A DNA stretch of 64,000 nucleotides from contig OY783205.1 of NCBI GenBank assembly GCA_963678705.1, positions 10,602,001-10,666,000 of the forward strand, given 5' to 3'. The position numbers were made by a program, and so were the translations under genes. Below the pieces are notes generated by a model. It saw only the letters and a list, made by a program, of their open reading frames with translations, did no database searches and had not been told where the DNA came from. The first letter of the stretch is position 1. Each line of letters begins with the position of its first letter. This document shows, piece by piece, positions 31,177-43,583 of the stretch. This stretch comes from Panorpa germanica. Lineage: Eukaryota; Arthropoda; Insecta; Mecoptera; Panorpidae.

Positions 31177-33207
31177 CTAGCTGACCCGGCGAACTTCGTA
31201 CCGCCTAACAGTCAATGAATGTCGTGTTACCTTTTAGCTGAACTAATTTAGGCTTTGATGAACGTAATACAATGATACAAAATAATATTTATTAATATAG
31301 ATAGAAACATAAAAGTATTTTATTATGATGAATGATGATGAAAACATACAGAATGAGAATAAAAATTAAAAAAATAATAATAATTAAGTAATTCAAACTC
31401 ATGTCGGAAAAAAATTATTGAAAACTATGTTGTGCAGATTGGAATACAATCGGATTAATTCATTAATGGGATTTTCATTCAAGCACCTTGTGGTAAACGA
31501 CATTCTTTGTTTTTTGGTCAGGCGCAAGAACAAATAAAGCGAATGGTTTGCCGACACGTGAGCATGCCACGTACAATTGACCATGAGAAAAACATGCATT
31601 TTCTAGATTGAGGCCACAAATAGTCAAGGATTGGCCCTGTGAATTGTTGATCGTCATGGCGAAGGCAAGACAAATCGGGAATTGAATTCGTTTAAACTCA
31701 AATGGCATATCCGTTAGGATCATCGGAATCCTTGGAATAAGAACTTCCTCATCTTTAATTTTTCCTTTAAGTATCGACGCGTGAATCACATTGCTCATCA
31801 GTTTTTTTTATCACCAAACGCGTTCCATTGCACAGTTTTGGTTGGATTAAATTTCTAAGCATGATGACTACCGAGCCAACCTTAAGTTTTAAATTTTGCG
31901 GTGGTAAACCAGGCACATCCAAGGAGTTTAAAAATTCACTTGGATAATTAGTGGCTTCTTCTTCGTTTGTTACACAGTCGATAGATTTGAATGAATACAG
32001 AGTACCTACGATTTGATTTTGAATTATAAAATTGAGGTCATCTACATCTTTATTTTTAGCGGCCAAAATTGCTCGCTCACTTAACCATTTAGTATTTTTG
32101 TGGTTAGCAATGATATTCGGGAATACTTTGTTGATAAGCTCGTCTTTTGATGATACAAAATTGCAAACATTTGGAGGAAATGAAATCAAACCGCTCGATT
32201 TGTTAACAGGAACACGGCCATTACCGATAGTCAGCAATTGCTTCGAGAAATCATCAGCAGATTGATCGTTCAACAATGCAACTCTCATATTTACAGACAG
32301 TTGAAGTTTCTTTACATATCGCCACAGATTTGATGCTTTGAGGCAAGCGTTTATTTCGTCGGCAGCAGTAGATCTTGGAATGACTGGTAGTGTTTGTCGG
32401 AAATCGCCAGATAATAAAATCATTGCACCACCAAAACATCTCGAGTCATTTCGCAGATCTTTTAATGTTCGGTCTAGTGCTTTCAATGCGCGTTTGTGCG
32501 CCATTGTGCATTCGTCCCATATGATGATTTTTGATGCTACTAAAACTTTGGCCATTGCGGAGTGTTTCGAAATGTTACATGTCGGTTGTTCAGTAGTTTG
32601 TAGGTTTAATGGCAATTTTAACGCTGAGTGAGCCGTACGCCATCCGTCTAACAATGTGGCCGCTATTCCAGAAGAAGCAATTGCTACCGCAATTTTGGAT
32701 CTCGCACGTACAGTGGCCAAAATCAATGACATGAGAAATGTCTTCCCAGTTCCACCGGGGGCATCCAAAAAAAATAAGCCGCCATTTCCATCATCAATTG
32801 CATTAATCAGTGTATCATAGACTTCCCTCTGCTTAGGATTCAACAGAGGTACATTCGTTTGGACTGATTGGATTAGTTCATGTGGATCAGATTCACGTTC
32901 ACGTTCCAATTCTCTATTAAATGCGTCATTCATTCCGCGATCTGGCGCTGGCATTCCTAACCTAACTAACAAACTGCCGCAAGCAGTTCATAATTTTAAA
33001 TTTTTGTAATATCCATTCAACGCCTGATTAGTAGGCAACAATACAAACAGGATTTAATGTAACACATATCTTCGGTCAAGAGCAAAGTTTTCATTGTTTT
33101 TAAGATGTATTATGCTATTCGGGGCGGAGACAAATCCAACGAACCCGTTCAGCAGATCTCGAGTTATAAGTGTTGCAACAAACCCGTCTTTCTTTTATAT
33201 ATATAGA
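31177..33207 (-). mobile_element. Helitron, 2031 bp, internally deleted
   Basis: Minus strand starts TCTATATATATAAAAGAAAG at 33207 and ends GGGTCAGCTAG at 31177. A precedes the TC and T follows the CTAG, matching Helitron insertion between A and T with no duplication. It splits P-like copy D; the flanks join into D sequence. Only the helicase half of a Rep/helicase protein remains. Confidence 0.92.
31475..32972 (-). pseudogene. Pif1-type helicase domain of Helitron Rep/helicase, frameshifted
   Basis: Two minus-strand frames (32972-31767 and 31798-31475) cover the helicase. Motifs seen: Walker A GGTGKT, Walker B IIWDECTM, GDFRQTLPV (motif III-like), NMR, then in the second frame TINNSQGQSL and YVACSRV (motifs V/VI). 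Helitrons use Rep nicking plus this 5'-3' helicase for rolling-circle transposition. The HUH Rep domain is missing and one frameshift near 31795 separates the motifs, so this copy is dead. Helicase residues are otherwise well kept, which suggests a fairly recent insertion. Confidence 0.93.
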
Positions 33208-33878
33208 TACTTTGAAGAAATATTGTTGATGTTAATTAAGTTATTAAAAGCATTAGCGAAATTGTTGGATGTTGGTCTTGTATGCAACCTCCCATATGAT
33301 CTGATGGCGGCAAAAAGTTCTCAAGCTTCATTTCATTTCATCATTCCACTTCTTTATCAGACAATTTTTTAACACATTTATAATTCTTGCATAAGACATG
33401 CTATGTTGTTCACATGTTCAGCCACGGTTTATAAAATTATGCATTTCTAAAACCAAAACATTTATATAGATAAATTACTATAATATTTATAAATTATATA
33501 AAATAATATTTAAAACAATTATCCTGTTTACTAATCAATTAATTTTGTAAAAAAACCTCATGCTTAATCAGTATAACAAAATGCAGAATAAAGTAAAACA
33601 TATCAATATTATACGAGTATTTATAAAAATATATTTACATTAAATGACAGCACAGATCATAAAACATTAAACAAATAAATTAATATATTTGTAGCTTAAT
33701 GTAAACAAACTAATGTCAAAAATTTAAGTTTTCAAATAGAGAGGTCACTCGCAATGCTTGACTACCAATAGAATGAGACAGAATGCTTTTCCCTTACCCC
33801 GGGTAATAGATTCATACCACTCAAAATGGAAAAATATATATGTTCACAGTGAATCGTCTATTTAATATGTGGTTTGTG

Positions 33879-35520
33879 ATATAACCTGAAAACTTAGACC
33901 TAATGAATTTCGAATATTCGCAATTACTCGTGCGGCGATTAACTGCGCAAGCAACGTTGCCAAATCTTACATCAAGTTTTGAACAGAGGCAGTGGCAGAT
34001 GATTGTGATTCTGTTTTTTATAAAAATGTCAATTATATTTGTTATTTCTTTGGAAACATACTATTTTTATTATTTTAATCAAAAGCTTGATATTTTTTTA
34101 ACCATATTCATTTGAAATAATAATTTTCTCTATTAGATACTTACTTACAATGAAATTTTCAATAAAATGCACAAGTTAATGAATTCCCATATACTTGGAC
34201 GTAAAGTTTCCATTTTTTTTAACTAATTACTTCTTCGGAAACCTACCCTTATTTTTTATTATTATTAATTATTGACTATCGTAGAACAAATTTACAAAGG
34301 TTCAACAAGTTCTCAATTCAGAGTTATATTAAACTTCGGTGAATAATAAAACATAACATTTAATGCTTGGAATATATAAATTGAGTGCTATGTATACCAG
34401 TATACTTTGCTTATTTGTTCAACCCAATTCAGTTACAATAACAGTAATTTTACTGTACAAATACTAATAGCCATTCCTTCTTTGGCTCTAGGGTCAATTT
34501 ATACATCAAACCCCCATATGTGTGAAACTGGAGGAACCCCTTACGAAGACAGCGGAAGGATACAAGAGAATGTTTTCTACACGGTCGAATAACTGGAGAT
34601 ATTGTCCCTGAAACTTGGTAAAATTAAAAGTGTTGCAAACTTTATATTCCCACATACTCGTATTAAACAATTAAAATAGAGGGGTGCAATTGTTGACTTC
34701 TCTCTACCACCATGGAACTTGTCACATTCAACATGGATTATAATGAAAGTTTCAAGTTATCAAACTCGGGCGACATCTTATTAAAATGGCAGCAAAAAAC
34801 GGACCTTCTTCTTAGTGGGTTCTACGATAAATATAGTTAACTTTATAAAGGACAAAATTTCCTACGATTTTTGTTTATAGCACTTCTTTATATTTCTAAT
34901 ACATACAGAGCTGTCACTTCAAGAATTATCCATTTTCTGCGAACTTTTTTCGTTTTTGTTATGTCACCACTTTCTAGGACACAGTTCGTCTGTAGCTTTT
35001 TCTCTCTAAATGGAATATTTCAACTTTCGACGCCATCTTTCCAGATGGTCACACAGTTGTGCTTGGACACTACATTGTAAGTAATAAATGTGAAGAGTTT
35101 CATGGTAGTAAGTAGTCAGAAGGTTAACATTTACCAGTAAACAATTTGGAGTACATATGTATTAAAATCTAAATTTTGTCATGAAAGACTTCAATTTCTC
35201 ACAATCGTTCATAAAAAATATCACTTTTATGGGATAACAGTGGTGTTGCTTCACCTGACAAAATCCCAACGACGAAAAATTTGAAGCTCCAAGGGGCGAG
35301 GCAAAAAAGTGAAAATTAAAAGAAGTAGGAAAAAATCGGATACAAGAAAGTGTGGGTGAAAGCTGAGGTGTGAACATGGAATGAGAGAAAAGAAAATGTG
35401 GAAAGGAAGTTCGGTTCCTAACAAATTTATTTGATTATGTCTTAAATATAAAAAAAATAAAAATAAAGGGTTTCCTGTGGGAATTTTTCAAGTTTAAATT
35501 ATTGTTACTCTTTCATTAGC
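33879..35520. other. Interval without recognised features
   Basis: AT-rich with a few short open frames (such as 34407-34592) that show no family likeness. It cannot be excluded that a small host exon lies here. Confidence 0.4.
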
Positions 35521-35539
35521 GGAGCTAGGTGCGCTGAAG

Positions 35540-36380
35540 AGGTAACGTCGGTTGTGTCGTCTTTGCATATTTGTTAGTAACCATGAGTCACTGGTCGGGA
35601 GCGCATCACGCGTTTGCAGTATTTAAAGCGATATTTAAAGTGTGGTGAATCATTGGTTCGAGTGCGTCGTGCAATACGTTCCCACTTTGATATTCGGCGG
35701 TTAAACGACAAGAAGGGACAGTGGTCGCACCCTGGACCGTCCTCGATAGCCGCAACGCCAGAACGTGTGGTAGAGGTGCTTCAAGAAATCATTAGAAATC
35801 CAAGAAAATCATTGAGAAAGACTGCCGCATCCACAGGAAATAAGAAGTCAACTGTGCATATGATTTAAAAAAAAAAAATTAGAACTTCATCTCTTTATGC
35901 TTTATAAAATGCAAATCGTCCAGAAACTAAACGAAAGCGATAATGTTTTAAGAGAAACATTCGCCCGAACGATGATGAAACGTTTTCGGATTCCCAGAAA
36001 CATTTTATGGACGCAACAATACAACTCATTTTGAGCAATATAGGGCAACTCCACTTACTGTTTCTCAAATGGGTCTCAATGTTGAGGTTAAGGAAAATTT
36101 TCCTTGGAAAATTAATAAGCAAGTACGGAGACTTACCATGGCCACCTCAATCACCGAATTTGACACCGTGTGATTTTTTCTTGTGGGGTTACCTTAAGTC
36201 AAAAGTGTTCTGAAATAATCCCCGTACCATAACTGCTCTACAAGAAAATATCCGGTGTGAAATCGCTGCTATCACCTCAGCGCTTTGTTCGCGCGTACTT
36301 GTCAATGTGTGGGTTCGCTTACAAGAGTGTATTACGAGAAACGGATGTCACTTACAGAGCATTATTTTTAAAAAGTGAAA
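35540..36380 (+). pseudogene. Mariner/Tc1-like transposase, internally deleted
   Basis: The 5' part encodes a start (MSHWSGAHHAFAV-like, about 35584), a helix-turn-helix region with R-x4-HFDI, and a second block TPERVVEVLQEI...R. After frameshifts the sequence reads KMQIVQKLNE, then jumps near 36010 to RYGDLPWPP-like and SPNLTPCDFFLWGYLKSKV, the third-Asp block. The middle with the first two catalytic Asp residues is largely deleted. It is a different lineage from the mariner at 17950. Confidence 0.82.
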
Positions 36381-37297
36381 TCAGCAGACCCTGGTTATGT
36401 TTCTGAAATATAATAAATATTTAAAACTTATTAGTTTATTTTTTATAACCCAACTCCGTCGGGTAGAGACCAGGCGTCGTGTTCGTATTTGTATCCGCAC
36501 TAAGGCACTTAGGGCCTTATTTTGCATCTCTGACTACGACGTGCGTGTCGTCGTGTACCAGTCCGACGCACGACGACACGACGCTGAATTTTGAAAACGG
36601 CATTTTGAACGACATTTCCTGGCAGTACTGTGTCTAGGAAAGGCCGTGAATATGACGCTATTTACCAGGCACCTATTAAGCTGCCTGGTAACACTGATCC
36701 GACGTCGGACTTGGTAGAAATTTACACTATTCTATATAAAAATCTAATCCTTTTTCAAATATTAAATGATATTGACATATGAAAAAACAGTAATTTTTGT
36801 ACAAGTTAAAAAATAGTGGCCTAGCTAATTAAATAATTGCCTATAATTGTTTTTAATATAAGGTAAGTATATTTGCAAATACGAATTATGTTTTAATATT
36901 TTTTATTTAGCACATTTAATACTTTGACTTTAAAAAATTATAGGTTAGGATTATTTGACAAGAGCAACAAACAATTATAATAATGTAGTTATTTGACAAT
37001 TTCGATGATGTGCTTCTTTAGGTAATTGCTGCTTACCATCAAGAATACCTAAGATTAATAACATTGAGTTCTTGTATTGATCCATTTTAAATAGGTTTAG
37101 ATTTTTGAAGAAAATAGTTAAGATGATAATCGCAACACTGAAGCCGCATGCGCCAAAACAAATTAGAAGATCTGCTGTATCTTTTGATTAGATTTTTGGT
37201 TAGAAGTTATATTGATAGAAGATATGTTTTTATAATAGAATTAAACGATTGTGTTAGGTTTCTGTGTTTTTATTTGTTATTCTGATGTATTAGTTCT

Positions 37298-37741
37298 TTG
37301 CCGCTATATAGTTCTTCGCATGAGGGTTATAAACGAGTTGTAGGAGAACAATACAATGTATCACTTTCACAGATGATCGTTAGTAAAAGTATACATCCAG
37401 TCTGCGATTTTATAATGCAATACTTGTTGCCTAAATACATCCGATTTCCCCAAACTATAAATGAAAAGAATAATATCAAAGCAGTGTAGTATTATATCAA
37501 AACACCGATATCTATGTCTTATATATTTTTATGTATAAACCTGTCATTGCAGATTTTACAATAAATACAACATGCAGGGAGTAATAGGTGCTACAGATGG
37601 TACACATATTTGAATAGTGAACCAAAATTCCTTGATCCTGTATAACCTCCACCCTACCCATATTCGTATATATGAATAGTTGCAGTTATTATAGTGTTGT
37701 AAAATGAGGTTAGATTGTCGCAGGGACGTTACTTCTGACAA
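37298..37741 (+). pseudogene. Harbinger DDE transposase remnant
   Basis: The first piece (37298-37489) has VGEQYNVSLSQMIVS and LLPKYIRFP. After a probable intron the second (from about 37552) reads FYNKYNMQGVIGATDGTHI, holding the first catalytic Asp, then a stop. This is the conserved centre of HARBI1-like transposases. The remaining acidic residues are not seen. Confidence 0.75.
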
Positions 37742-38993
37742 TTAATGATATTATTAATTGTCGGATGCTCGTTTTAGGGGAAGATTACTCAGCTGGGCTT
37801 GTTCACCACGTTGTGTTGTTAGCTTCTGAATGTAGATTCTTCTTGGGGCGATTTTCCAACGGACAATTACGGAATGTTTTCAGGATAAGAATTAGGGCTC
37901 TTTATGTTGAATAACAGAATTCTTGTTTAAACGGAGTATTGTTGTAATTGAGAGTACTTGAGCGGTCTAAAGTAAAACCTGGTTACAACGTACCTCGTTG
38001 GAACAATTGATATCTTTTAAATACTATTAATTTAAACACTTTTATTAAAATAAGTTATTTATTAGTTGTATTTTATCATCTAAATACTTAATTACAGTCG
38101 TATTTTATTAAACTAATAAAGATGCCAAATATATAACTAAATGTAAATTTCTCGTGTTAAAATTGATTAATAGTAAAACGTGCTTACAGCAAATAACTCG
38201 ATGTTATAGAGATGAGTTGTTGTTTTTAGAACCAAGACTGTAGTACTGTGACTCCAGGAGCACTCTTACAGTGACTGGCGTTCTCACTGTCGTTACAGCC
38301 ATATACACCAGTTTAGTAGTGTTACCAAAGATTGAAACAATACAAAAATATCTCAATAACCAGCACCAATGTTTACAAGCGCTTAATTTAAATAATCATT
38401 TGTTACAATCTTAATATTAAAACTAAAGCTAACATAATATAATTCTTATATAATAAATAACATTTATATTAAAAATAGAGAGATAAGTACGACATTATGC
38501 GTACTCACAACAATAGTATAAATGTTAAAGTGTTAAATGAAAGAAAATGTACTTGTATTATTTTGATGAGTGTTGTTGAATTATGTTATTTTGTTAATAT
38601 TATTAGTTTGTATTATATATTTCCAATTTCCAAATTATGAATTATACGTACAGAATTATAATAGTATAATAAATTAGTTGCAATAAATGTTGTATTTATT
38701 TTAACTCTAGGTGTCTATTTGTTATTTTCGCATTTTATCATTAAATCAATTTTATGACAAACGTTTGTACTGTTAAATACAAGTATATGTTTATTTACTA
38801 CAATTTACTAATTTAAAAAAAATTAATTTAAAAAGAACTTTTTTTGGTTAATATTTTAAATTTTTGTTGGTAACTGTAGCTAACTTTACAACCAATCCAA
38901 TTTAACGTCTGGTAGTTACCAAACACTTCCGACGAGGCTTTCATAATATCTAAATCGATGGCACGGCACCAGACCATCGTGAAACAACCCCGT
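37742..38993. other. Interior of Harbinger-like element without further genes seen
   Basis: AT-rich; no further transposase blocks or a companion Myb/MADF gene were recognised. Confidence 0.4.
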
Positions 38994-39209
38994 CGGATAC
39001 AAATACGAACGCGACGCCTGGTCTCTATCCGACAGAGTTGCAAAATAAGCGCCTAGTTTCGAACACTCTTTATCACAAATAAACCCAATTAAAGAAAACT
39101 GTACTGAAAGTACTTACTCTGTACCAATTTTCAATAAGTTTGAAGTGCTTTCAAAAGTAGGAGAAACATCAAGAAAAGTAACTCAGAATCATTTATCAAT
39201 CCAACCAAA

Positions 39210-39771
39210 ACCGCCTAAGCCGCACTTATTTTTTTTACTGGAGTTTAAGCAATAGCAGAATGTTAATAATAATGTTAATATTCATATTTGTATATCAATA
39301 TCTTGCTTTTATTTTTAATTAATGTTAGATTTAAGATTTCTTTGTCTTAATTCATTTATATTTTATACCTAGTTGTTTCATATACACTGCTCTCTGTGGG
39401 CAAACGATAATATTTCTTATATAAACATCTTTTGTTTATGTCACTTCTCTACGGTTCGACACTACGCATTTGGTCTTAATTCGTTTTTATCGCTTCAACA
39501 CTTAAACCTACAGCACGCTTAACATTTCGGTGCAATAATAATTATTACACACATTTTTATTTATAACTTAAACAGCGAGTTACATTTACCTAGTGTCGTA
39601 ACTACTATTCATATTAACTAAAATATTTAATCAATTTATATGTAATTCAATAGTGTAGTTCAAAATAAATGTAATCTAAAAAGGTTCTGATGTTTTGCTG
39701 TGTCTTTTGATATAAATAAAAATTGCTATTAATTACTTAATAGCTAAACTGTTATTACAAAATTATTACAA
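39210..39771 (+). repeat. Older BEL/Pao 3' end with LTR lacking its last part
   Basis: 39323-39771 matches the first 440 or so bases of the 580-bp LTR that follows, but lacks the final part. The 100 bp before it resembles the 3' internal region of the next element. The second element's LTR starts exactly where it stops. Confidence 0.82.
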
Positions 39772-40351
39772 TGTTGGATTTAGGATTTCTTTGTCTTATT
39801 TCATTTATGTTTTATACCTAGTTGTTTCATATACACTGCTCTCTGTGGGCAAACGATAATATTTCTTATATCAACATCTTTTGTTTATATGAGTCACTTC
39901 TCTACGGTTCGACACTACGCATTTGGTCCTAATTCGTTCTTATCTTACACTTAAACCTACAGCACGCCTAACATTTTGGTACATAAACACATAATAATTA
40001 TTACACACATTTTTATTTATAACTTAAACTGCGAGTTACATTTACTTAGTGTCGTAACTACTATTCTTATTAACTAAAATATTTAATCAATTTATATGTA
40101 ATTCAATAGTGTAGTTTTAAAATAAATGTAATCTAAAAAAGTTCTGATGTTTTCCTATCTTTTGATATAAATATAAAACTGCTATTAATTACTTAATAGC
40201 TAGAAGGTCCTTTATAACAAAATTATGCGCACACTAAGCTATTGAAAGGAACTGAGCGACATTTGCCGTTCGAGAACTTGGATACCGCCGACAGATCGCA
40301 GATACGCCTTAGCAGCTTATAGATCTCTATAAGGTCCGAACTCCACAAACA
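39772..40351 (+). repeat. BEL/Pao 5' LTR
   Basis: Starts TGTTGGATTTAGG and ends ACA at 40351. The 3' LTR has the same length with few differences, which suggests a recent insertion. Confidence 0.93.
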
Positions 40352-41245
40352 TTTTGGTCCTTCGAGCTCGGATATTCATCAGCAACGTGAACATACCCGC
40401 CAAAAATTCCTTTTTGCGCCCAATTTTCATCAAAAATTACGCAGCAGTTGCAGCCATTTTGGATCAACTCCGAACAAAGAACTTCTACAACTGGAACTAC
40501 ATGCCAGTGGTGGTCAAGGTAGTCCTGAACATTCTTGTAATTTCCACCTATCCTTAATATTATCTCTATTCTGGGTTTTATTTTATATTTTATTATATTT
40601 ATATATTGCGGTTTAGTTGTAAATGCATTATTTCCAAGGTTTCCATCAATGAATATTTTTAACATTCATTTCGTCATTCATGCATCTCATTCGCATCGTT
40701 TATTATTATTTATTTGAGTTTCTATTGAAGTTGATAAGCACTTGCTTCTAAGTCACTGTTAGACTGTGATTGTTTAGAACATTTTATATGCCAACTGTTT
40801 TGGTAAGCAAATATTCCTATTCCATTATAAACGTTTGAATATGTATTCAAACTAACCTGATTGTGTCACCTGATCAAATCATTTTTGAATATACATTTAA
40901 AAAGAGTTCTAAAAATTATTTAAAGTACATTCACAATGTCGTAAAAACATTAAATACAAAAAAAAAATACATCGACTTAAATTAACATTGAAACAATGCA
41001 GGCGGGCAATTGAAAATATTGATATAACAGATTCATCCACGCACGATGTGGAAGAAATAAAAATTTGTTATAAGCAAAGGCAGCCATTAATGTCTTCAAT
41101 TAATAAAATTCATACACAAATGCGCTAATTAACTGAAGATCAAGCTGAAATAAATCGCATTGATAGCGAACATAATGATTTTTATACACAATACACCAAT
41201 AGGAAAAATTATCAATACAATTATTTCTGCTTCTAAAGCAGAAGC

Positions 41246-42054
41246 GTGGCTACGATTGATACAAAACCATCAGTATTTTCAGATGAGAACATGCATTTGT
41301 CACCCATTAACGTTCCAACATTTCCAGGAAACAGAGAAAGCTTGGTTCACAATCAACTTAAATACTCTAACTTTAAAAAATTACATATCTTACGTCGTTC
41401 GTTGAAGGATGATACTATTGCATCGGTGCAATTAGATTCTAACAATTATCAATTATGTTGGGATCTGCTAGTGACACAGCGTACGCTATTAAAAGAAAAA
41501 TGATTTCACATCACCTTAATTCGTTTCTAAAAATTCCTGCTATTACCTCTGAGAGTAGTAACAAACTAAGAGCAACTGCAACCTTAATCAGAAAGCACGT
41601 CAAGCCTTTAGAAAATTTTATTCCGGAGGAAAATAGATAGAATCACATAGTGTCAATATTAATTTCTAAAAAACTTAATTCTGAAACAAAAAAGCATTGG
41701 CTAGTTTCAGACATTTCCAAAACTGACTATCAGGAAATTGATACTATGCTGTCCTTTATTCCCGAACGTGCTCACGAATTAGATGAACACAATTGTGATT
41801 TTAATGTAACGCACAAATCCAGCCCCCTCATAAATCCCTTTTAGTTTCACAACGCGACAAATGCCTGCTTTGCAATAAAGATAACATTATTAGACATTGT
41901 AATAATTTTTTAAAACTCACCGTAAGGGCTAACGAGGTCCGAAAAAGACAGCTGTGCCTAAATTATTTACGCAAAGGCCACACTACTAACAGCTGCAATT
42001 CAAAATACAGTTGCAATACTTGCAACAAGAAACACCATTCATTGCCGTTTTAAT
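41246..42054 (+). pseudogene. gag: BEL/Pao gag (DUF1759-type) with zinc knuckles
   Basis: Three overlapping or consecutive frames cover it. The first has LSPINVPTFPGNRESL and LHILRRSLKDD, the second KMISHHLNSFLKIPAITSES and the third ILISKKLNSETKKHW, all typical of Pao gag. Two Cys/His clusters (CLLCNKDN-like and CNTCNKKHH) follow near 41860-42040. Frameshifts at about 41480 and 41640 and a stop near 41842 break it. The extreme N terminus before 41160 is poorly preserved. Confidence 0.85.
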
Positions 42055-42145
42055 TACGACTCATAAATCGTAAAAATTCGGTGTCTTGCAGTGTTGTAAT
42101 ACATTCTAAAACGTTTTGATTACGACTCATAGATCGTAAGAATTC
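42040..42145. repeat. Tandem pair of short palindromes at a pol deletion
   Basis: TTACGA...TCGTAA occurs at 42054-42073 and again at 42120-42139, period 66 bp, exactly where protease and the front of RT should be. Confidence 0.75.
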
Positions 42146-42244
42146 TGTATTTTACACATATTGTAATACATTTAAAACTTTATTATTTTATTTAAAAATC
42201 GCCTATTACTCCTATTAACGTGTAGTGAATTTTATAGCATACAC

Positions 42245-42844
42245 TTTTGTATCAAGCATCCAAACGCTGCAAAGACAATCATCAATGATTTCTATGTTGA
42301 TGACATGCTGACTGGGTCAAATGATCTATCAGAACCTAAGCAACGCTGCAGTAAAATTATTGAAATTTTAAGCAGTGCAGCATTCAATCTACGTAAATGG
42401 ATATCCAATGATCCTGCTGTATTAGTCGACTTGGACAATACAACAAATGACAAACATTTCTATATTGAACACGGAGATATAGAGCATTTTAAAACTTTAG
42501 GTGTCAAATGGAACTCAGAAACAGACTGTTTCAAATACAGTATTACACATTTTGATCCACCTATTAAACTAACTAAACGAAACATTTTATCGTTTATTGC
42601 TAAAATTTTTGATCCACTTGGATTACTATCGCCTTGTGTCATACCTTTCAAATTAATGATACAACAATTATGGCTAGCTAACTTTCATTGGGACGACGAA
42701 GTTCCAGAACATTTACCAAATATTTGGACAGCTTTAATAAAACGGTTCCCTAGCTTAAATAACGTATCTATACCGCGAAAGTCATTAATCACTAATTTCG
42801 AAACCATTGAAATTTATGGCTTTTGTGACGCTTTAAAGCACTAA
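42245..42844 (+). pseudogene. pol: BEL/Pao RT C-terminal part
   Basis: It begins HPNAAKTIINDFYVDDML with the catalytic YVDD, then the thumb region (FKTLGVKWN), ILSFIAKIFDPLGLLSP and the WDDEVPE block. It stops at 42842 just after the FCDA motif that precedes RNase H. The RT fingers are missing. Confidence 0.88.
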
Positions 42845-43483
42845 TGAAAATAATGCAAAAACAATTGAAACTGTGGCTTCTGATTTAAACATTACATGGA
42901 AGGTTATTCCACCATACTCGCCTATTTGGGGAGGTTTGTAAGAGAGTAACATCAAGTCCACAAAAGCACATCTTAAACGTGTTATACAAAATAATCACTT
43001 TACTTTTGAAGACACTTACACATGCTAACCCAAATAGAAGCAATACTCAATTCTTGCCCTCTTTACCTTGCCTCCAATGATCCTAACGACCTAGTTCCCA
43101 TCATCCCTGGACACCTACTAATAGGACGGCAGCTTACTAGCATCGCCTCTGCAGAGGTCGCGCTAATCAAGCTTAGCAGAATGCAGCGCTTTACACAACT
43201 TCAGGACTGCATTCAAAATTTCTGGAAACACTGGTCTAATGATTATCTTGGACACTGCAATTAACTTTCCAAATGGAAAACTTCTATAAGTGTTGTACCG
43301 CAGCCCGGAAGTTTGGTTTTAATCAAAGAATCTAATCTACCTCCATCACACTGGATGTAGGGTCGTATAGTGAGAGTGAGTGTCAGTAATGATTTAACGG
43401 CTCGTCTAGCCACTATAAAAACAATCCAAGTCGAATTTAAACGTCTAGTGCAATATCTTGCTCCATTACCAATTAAACATTAA
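42845..43483 (+). pseudogene. pol: BEL/Pao integrase C-terminal part (DUF5641-type)
   Basis: It reads through stops: IPPYSPIWGG with the region around the catalytic Glu (changed), MLTQIEAILNSCPL, LIPGHLLIGRQL-like and the PGSLVLIKESNLPP-x-HW block. A stop follows W-M near 43357. Only the end of integrase remains. Confidence 0.85.
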
Positions 43484-43583
43484 TTGAAACTTTGATAACA
43501 TATCCCTATTTCTACGACCGGAAGAATGTTAATAAATGCATGCAATATTTGTATATAAATATCTTACTTTTATTTTTAATTGA

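Larger units (their letters stand above)
29477..33878 (-). mobile_element. P-like copy D, internally deleted, with two nested insertions
   Basis: The minus strand starts CACAAACCACATATT at 33878 and ends CTATTTTTG at 29477, matching the ends of copy B. Remaining coding parts are at 33320-33208 and 31176-30560 (exon 5, many stops and gaps), followed by the 3' untranslated region to 30331. A Helitron (31177-33207) and a MITE (29494-30330) interrupt it. Without these it is about 1.5 kb. Confidence 0.8.
36434..39053 (+). mobile_element. PIF/Harbinger-like element with inverted ends
   Basis: Nearly identical inverted repeats lie at 36450-36497 and 38994-39042 (AACTC-x-GTCGG-x-TAGAGACCAGGCGTCG). 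They enclose a Harbinger transposase remnant. The outer boundaries are approximate; no clear 3-bp duplication could be fixed. Confidence 0.72.

Noticed and set aside
34407..34592. 61-residue plus-strand frame as a host exon
   Set aside because: No splice context or family motif could be supported.
40327..40665. 112-residue minus-strand frame at the BEL LTR/leader border
   Set aside because: It overlaps the LTR end and primer site and has no recognisable domain.
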